From: Acetobacteraceae bacterium
Lineage (GTDB): Bacteria > Pseudomonadota > Alphaproteobacteria > Acetobacterales > Acetobacteraceae
Assembly (NCBI GenBank): GCA_003164305.1
Contig: PLSZ01000192.1
Location: 11,079-18,642, forward strand
Direction of reading: 5' to 3'
DNA: 7,564 nucleotides
Made by a program: the position numbers and the translations under genes. The notes beneath the pieces are model-generated. The model was not told the DNA's origin. It did no database searches and worked only from the letters and a program-made list of their open reading frames with translations. Below are positions 6,018 to 7,564 of this stretch, in pieces. Positions within the stretch are counted from its first letter, which is position 1. Each line of letters opens with the position of its first letter.

Positions 6018-6395
6018 ATGTCTGGACTTTTCACACGCGCTCTGGTGGCCGTCACGTTGGCATCGGTTCTGTCCGGCGCTGCTTACGCGGCGGACCCGGC
6101 GGCGGGAAAATCGGTCTTTCAGTCAACCTGTGGCATTTGTCATTCCGCACAACCCGGAGCCAACAAGATCGGGCCGACGTTGTTCGGCGTGGTCGGGCGC
6201 AAGACCGGGTCGGTACCGGGCTACACGTATTCACCACAGAACCTGGCCGCGAACCTGACCTGGGACCCGGCGACGCTGGATAAATATCTTGAGGCACCGC
6301 GCGCGACGATTCCAGGCACCAAGATGACCTATGCCGGTTTGAAGGACCCGGCGAAGCGCGCGGATCTGATCGCCTATCTTGAAACCCTGAAGTGA
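6018..6395 (+). CDS. Periplasmic class I (mitochondrial/c2-type) cytochrome c, second copy
   Basis: A 125-residue exported monoheme cytochrome, the same length as its paralogue at 3532. The signal peptide ends near AAYA (residue 24). The heme site CGICH is at 38-42, the probable axial Met is Met103 (GTKMTYAG), and GPTLFGVVGRK (52-62), Trp82, LDKYL (87-91) and RADLIAYLETL (114-124) are conserved. The ATG at 6018 is preferred to an in-frame ATG at 5988 because GAGGAG lies 7 bases before it and the signal peptide begins properly there; the upstream start would overlap the hemerythrin-like gene and add ten residues before the signal. It is 26 bases after the hemerythrin-like gene and 13 before the next one, so it is part of the same operon. 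It is the natural periplasmic partner for the outer-membrane heme protein and for the inner-membrane proteins encoded next; that link is inferred. Confidence 0.93.
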   Translation: MSGLFTRALVAVTLASVLSGAAYAADPAAGKSVFQSTCGICHSAQPGANKIGPTLFGVVGRKTGSVPGYTYSPQNLAANLTWDPATLDKYLEAPRATIPGTKMTYAGLKDPAKRADLIAYLETLK

Positions 6396-6408
6396 AACCC
6401 CGCGTCCG

Positions 6409-6975
6409 GTGGAGATTTCATTCCGCGATCTGATCACGGTGCTGCACGGCATGGGTTTCGGCGCGCTGTTCATGCTGGCGTTTTCCGGGGCCATCGGCGT
6501 GATTTACGCGACCGCGGCGGCCGGAGCCGACTCGCCGATCGCGCGTCAGAGCAAGACGATGTTCCGGTTCTATCTGATCAGCATGGCGACGCTCGCGTGG
6601 CTGGCGGTGTTGTCGGGCGCTTACATCATTTATCCGTGGTACCGCGCGGTTGTTCCGTCTGGTGTGACGGATTTATCGGGCTACCCGCGGGCTTTGTTGC
6701 TTTCCAGTCCGCGGACCGCCGGCTGGCATGAACTCGGAATGGAATGGAAGGAGCATATCGCCTGGTTCACGCCCATCGCGATGACCATGGTGGCTTACGT
6801 GTTCATCAAATATGGCCCGCAACTCGCGCTGCATCGGCAGATGCGTAACGCTGTCCTGGGGTTTACCGCGGTGGCGTTTTTCGCGACCGCGGTGGCCGGA
6901 GGGTTCGGCGCGTTCCTGAACAAATACGCGCCCGTTCGCGGCGGCCACGAAATCATTCTGTTTCGGCAGGATTAA
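6409..6975 (+). CDS. Four-helix inner-membrane protein of unknown function in the redox cluster
   Basis: A 188-residue integral membrane protein that I cannot assign to a named family. Hydrophobic helices lie at about residues 9-33, 53-75, 115-135 and 147-170, with a longer loop at 76-114. There are five histidines: His13 within helix 1 (VLHGMG), His107 and His116 in GWHELGMEWKEHIAWF just before helix 3, and His142 and His180 outside helices. His13 and His116 near the membrane could bind a heme b or a quinone, which would suit an electron entry or exit point, but this is a guess. The GTG at 6409 is the best upstream start although it has no clear ribosome site; it follows the cytochrome stop by 13 bases, so translation may depend on coupling. 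The next gene starts immediately after its TAA. The dense aromatic and charged motif before helix 3 looks conserved rather than random. Confidence 0.8.
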   Translation: MEISFRDLITVLHGMGFGALFMLAFSGAIGVIYATAAAGADSPIARQSKTMFRFYLISMATLAWLAVLSGAYIIYPWYRAVVPSGVTDLSGYPRALLLSSPRTAGWHELGMEWKEHIAWFTPIAMTMVAYVFIKYGPQLALHRQMRNAVLGFTAVAFFATAVAGGFGAFLNKYAPVRGGHEIILFRQD

Positions 6976-7308
6976 ATGAGCAACCCGATACGACTCCAAA
7001 ACGGACCAGGGGCGGCGGCGATTTTGTCGGCGGGGATCGGGGCGGGGGCATTGGGTGTCTTCGCGTTGGCCGCCGATGCGTTTTCGGTTGTGCGGCAGGC
7101 ACTTGTTATCTGGCCGCCATCGGGACCGCTGTCCGGCGTGACCACCGCCGCGATTGTCGTCTGGCTGGTGACCTGGGCCGGGCTGTCACGGCTTTGGGCA
7201 ACGCGCGAGGTTAACCTGGCGCGGGTCAATCTCGCGGCGTTCGCATTGCTGATCCTGGGGTTGCTGCTGACGTTCCCGCCATTCATGGACCTGCTGCAAG
7301 GAAAATAG
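6976..7308 (+). CDS. Small three-helix inner-membrane protein, last gene of the redox cluster
   Basis: A 110-residue membrane protein with hydrophobic helices at about residues 12-32, 55-73 and 84-105. I do not recognise a named family. The segment WPPSGPLSGVTT (46-57) leads into helix 2, and the last helix ends in a Pro-Phe motif (TFPPFMDLLQGK). There are no cysteines or histidines, so it is unlikely to bind heme itself; a structural or assembly partner of the preceding four-helix protein is more likely. The ATG directly follows the TAA of that gene with no spacer, and an AGGA lies 5 bases upstream (6969-6972 region), pointing to translational coupling and a shared complex. It ends 4 bases before the stop of the convergent gene, with no visible terminator between. 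Confidence 0.8.
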   Translation: MSNPIRLQNGPGAAAILSAGIGAGALGVFALAADAFSVVRQALVIWPPSGPLSGVTTAAIVVWLVTWAGLSRLWATREVNLARVNLAAFALLILGLLLTFPPFMDLLQGK

Positions 7309-7312
7309 CCGT

Positions 7313-7564
7313 TCAGATCGCGCCATCCGCCAGGTCTGCCTCGATCATCGCGGAATCACGCGTCGCCGGATCGCCATAGCCCGCGCCACCCGCGGTTTTG
7401 ACGATCACCCGGTCACCGCGCATCAGTCGCGTGACGATCTTCGACGGGATGATTTCCTCCGATCCGTCGGCGCGAACGATCACCGACTCCGCCATCGCGC
7501 CATCGCCACCGCCGAAGACACCACGCGCGGCGCAGAAGTGCCGTTCGCCTCGATGCGTGAACGT
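7313..7564 (-). CDS. Hydantoinase B/oxoprolinase-family protein, C-terminal fragment (HyuB-like; N-terminus outside window)
   Basis: Only the last 83 codons are visible, reading in from the right edge and ending at the TGA at 7313-7315. The sequence contains RGERHFCAARGVFGGGDG, then a VRADGSEE strand, IPSKIVTRLMRGDRVIVKT and the glycine-rich AGGAGYGDPATRD near the end. This order (Arg/His-Gly-rich segment, DG turn, Lys...GD.V...T.GG.GYGDP.R) is the hallmark of the C-terminus of the HyuB subunit of ATP-dependent hydantoinases and related oxoprolinase or acetone-carboxylase-type enzymes. An internal ATG at 7495 is not the start, since the family sequence continues without break up to the edge. 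The enzyme usually works with a HyuA subunit, expected further right. It faces the redox cluster and has no clear functional link with it. Substrate specificity cannot be told from this part. Confidence 0.88.
   Translation of the reverse strand, partial: TFTHRGERHFCAARGVFGGGDGAMAESVIVRADGSEEIIPSKIVTRLMRGDRVIVKTAGGAGYGDPATRDSAMIEADLADGAI

Overview
The window reads as GC-rich proteobacterial chromosome, most likely an alphaproteobacterium. This is inferred from base composition, mitochondrial-type c cytochromes, CUT1-type sugar ABC genes and a FixK/FNR-type operator; genus cannot be fixed from the sequence. No RNA genes, insertion sequences, CRISPR arrays, attachment sites or origins were seen.

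Left part, minus strand (1-3229): an ABC importer operon read right to left. It encodes two MalF/MalG-type inner-membrane permeases that overlap by 4 bases (ATGA), then an SDR-family oxidoreductase, then an extracellular solute-binding protein that runs off the left edge. The ATPase is not in the window. The set suits import of a sugar, polyol or similar carbon source plus one NAD(P)-dependent oxidation or reduction step. Two matching promoter-like elements (GCTTTC-N19-TATAAG) lie before the first permease and before the binding protein.

Middle (3230-3531): a 302-base divergent intergenic region with candidate promoters for both sides.

Right part, plus strand (3532-7308): an envelope redox cluster. 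A small periplasmic cytochrome c comes first, followed by a weak terminator-like hairpin and a clear FNR/FixK-type site (TTGAC-N4-ATCAA). Next come five closely spaced genes: (i) an outer-membrane protein with an N-terminal single-heme CxxCH segment and a C-terminal beta-barrel ending in Phe, an architecture like the iron oxidase Cyc2; (ii) an exported hemerythrin-like four-helix protein whose last expected His is Asp; (iii) a second cytochrome c, a clear paralogue of the first; (iv) a four-helix membrane protein; (v) a three-helix membrane protein starting directly at the stop codon of (iv). My inference is a trans-envelope electron-transfer system: barrel heme at the outer membrane, soluble cytochrome c in the periplasm, two inner-membrane partners, and a diiron-like protein as sensor, store or protectant. 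It is probably induced at low oxygen. Direction of electron flow and substrate are unknown.

Right edge (7313-7564, minus): the C-terminal end of a hydantoinase B/oxoprolinase-family protein, converging on the redox cluster with only 4 bases between stop codons.
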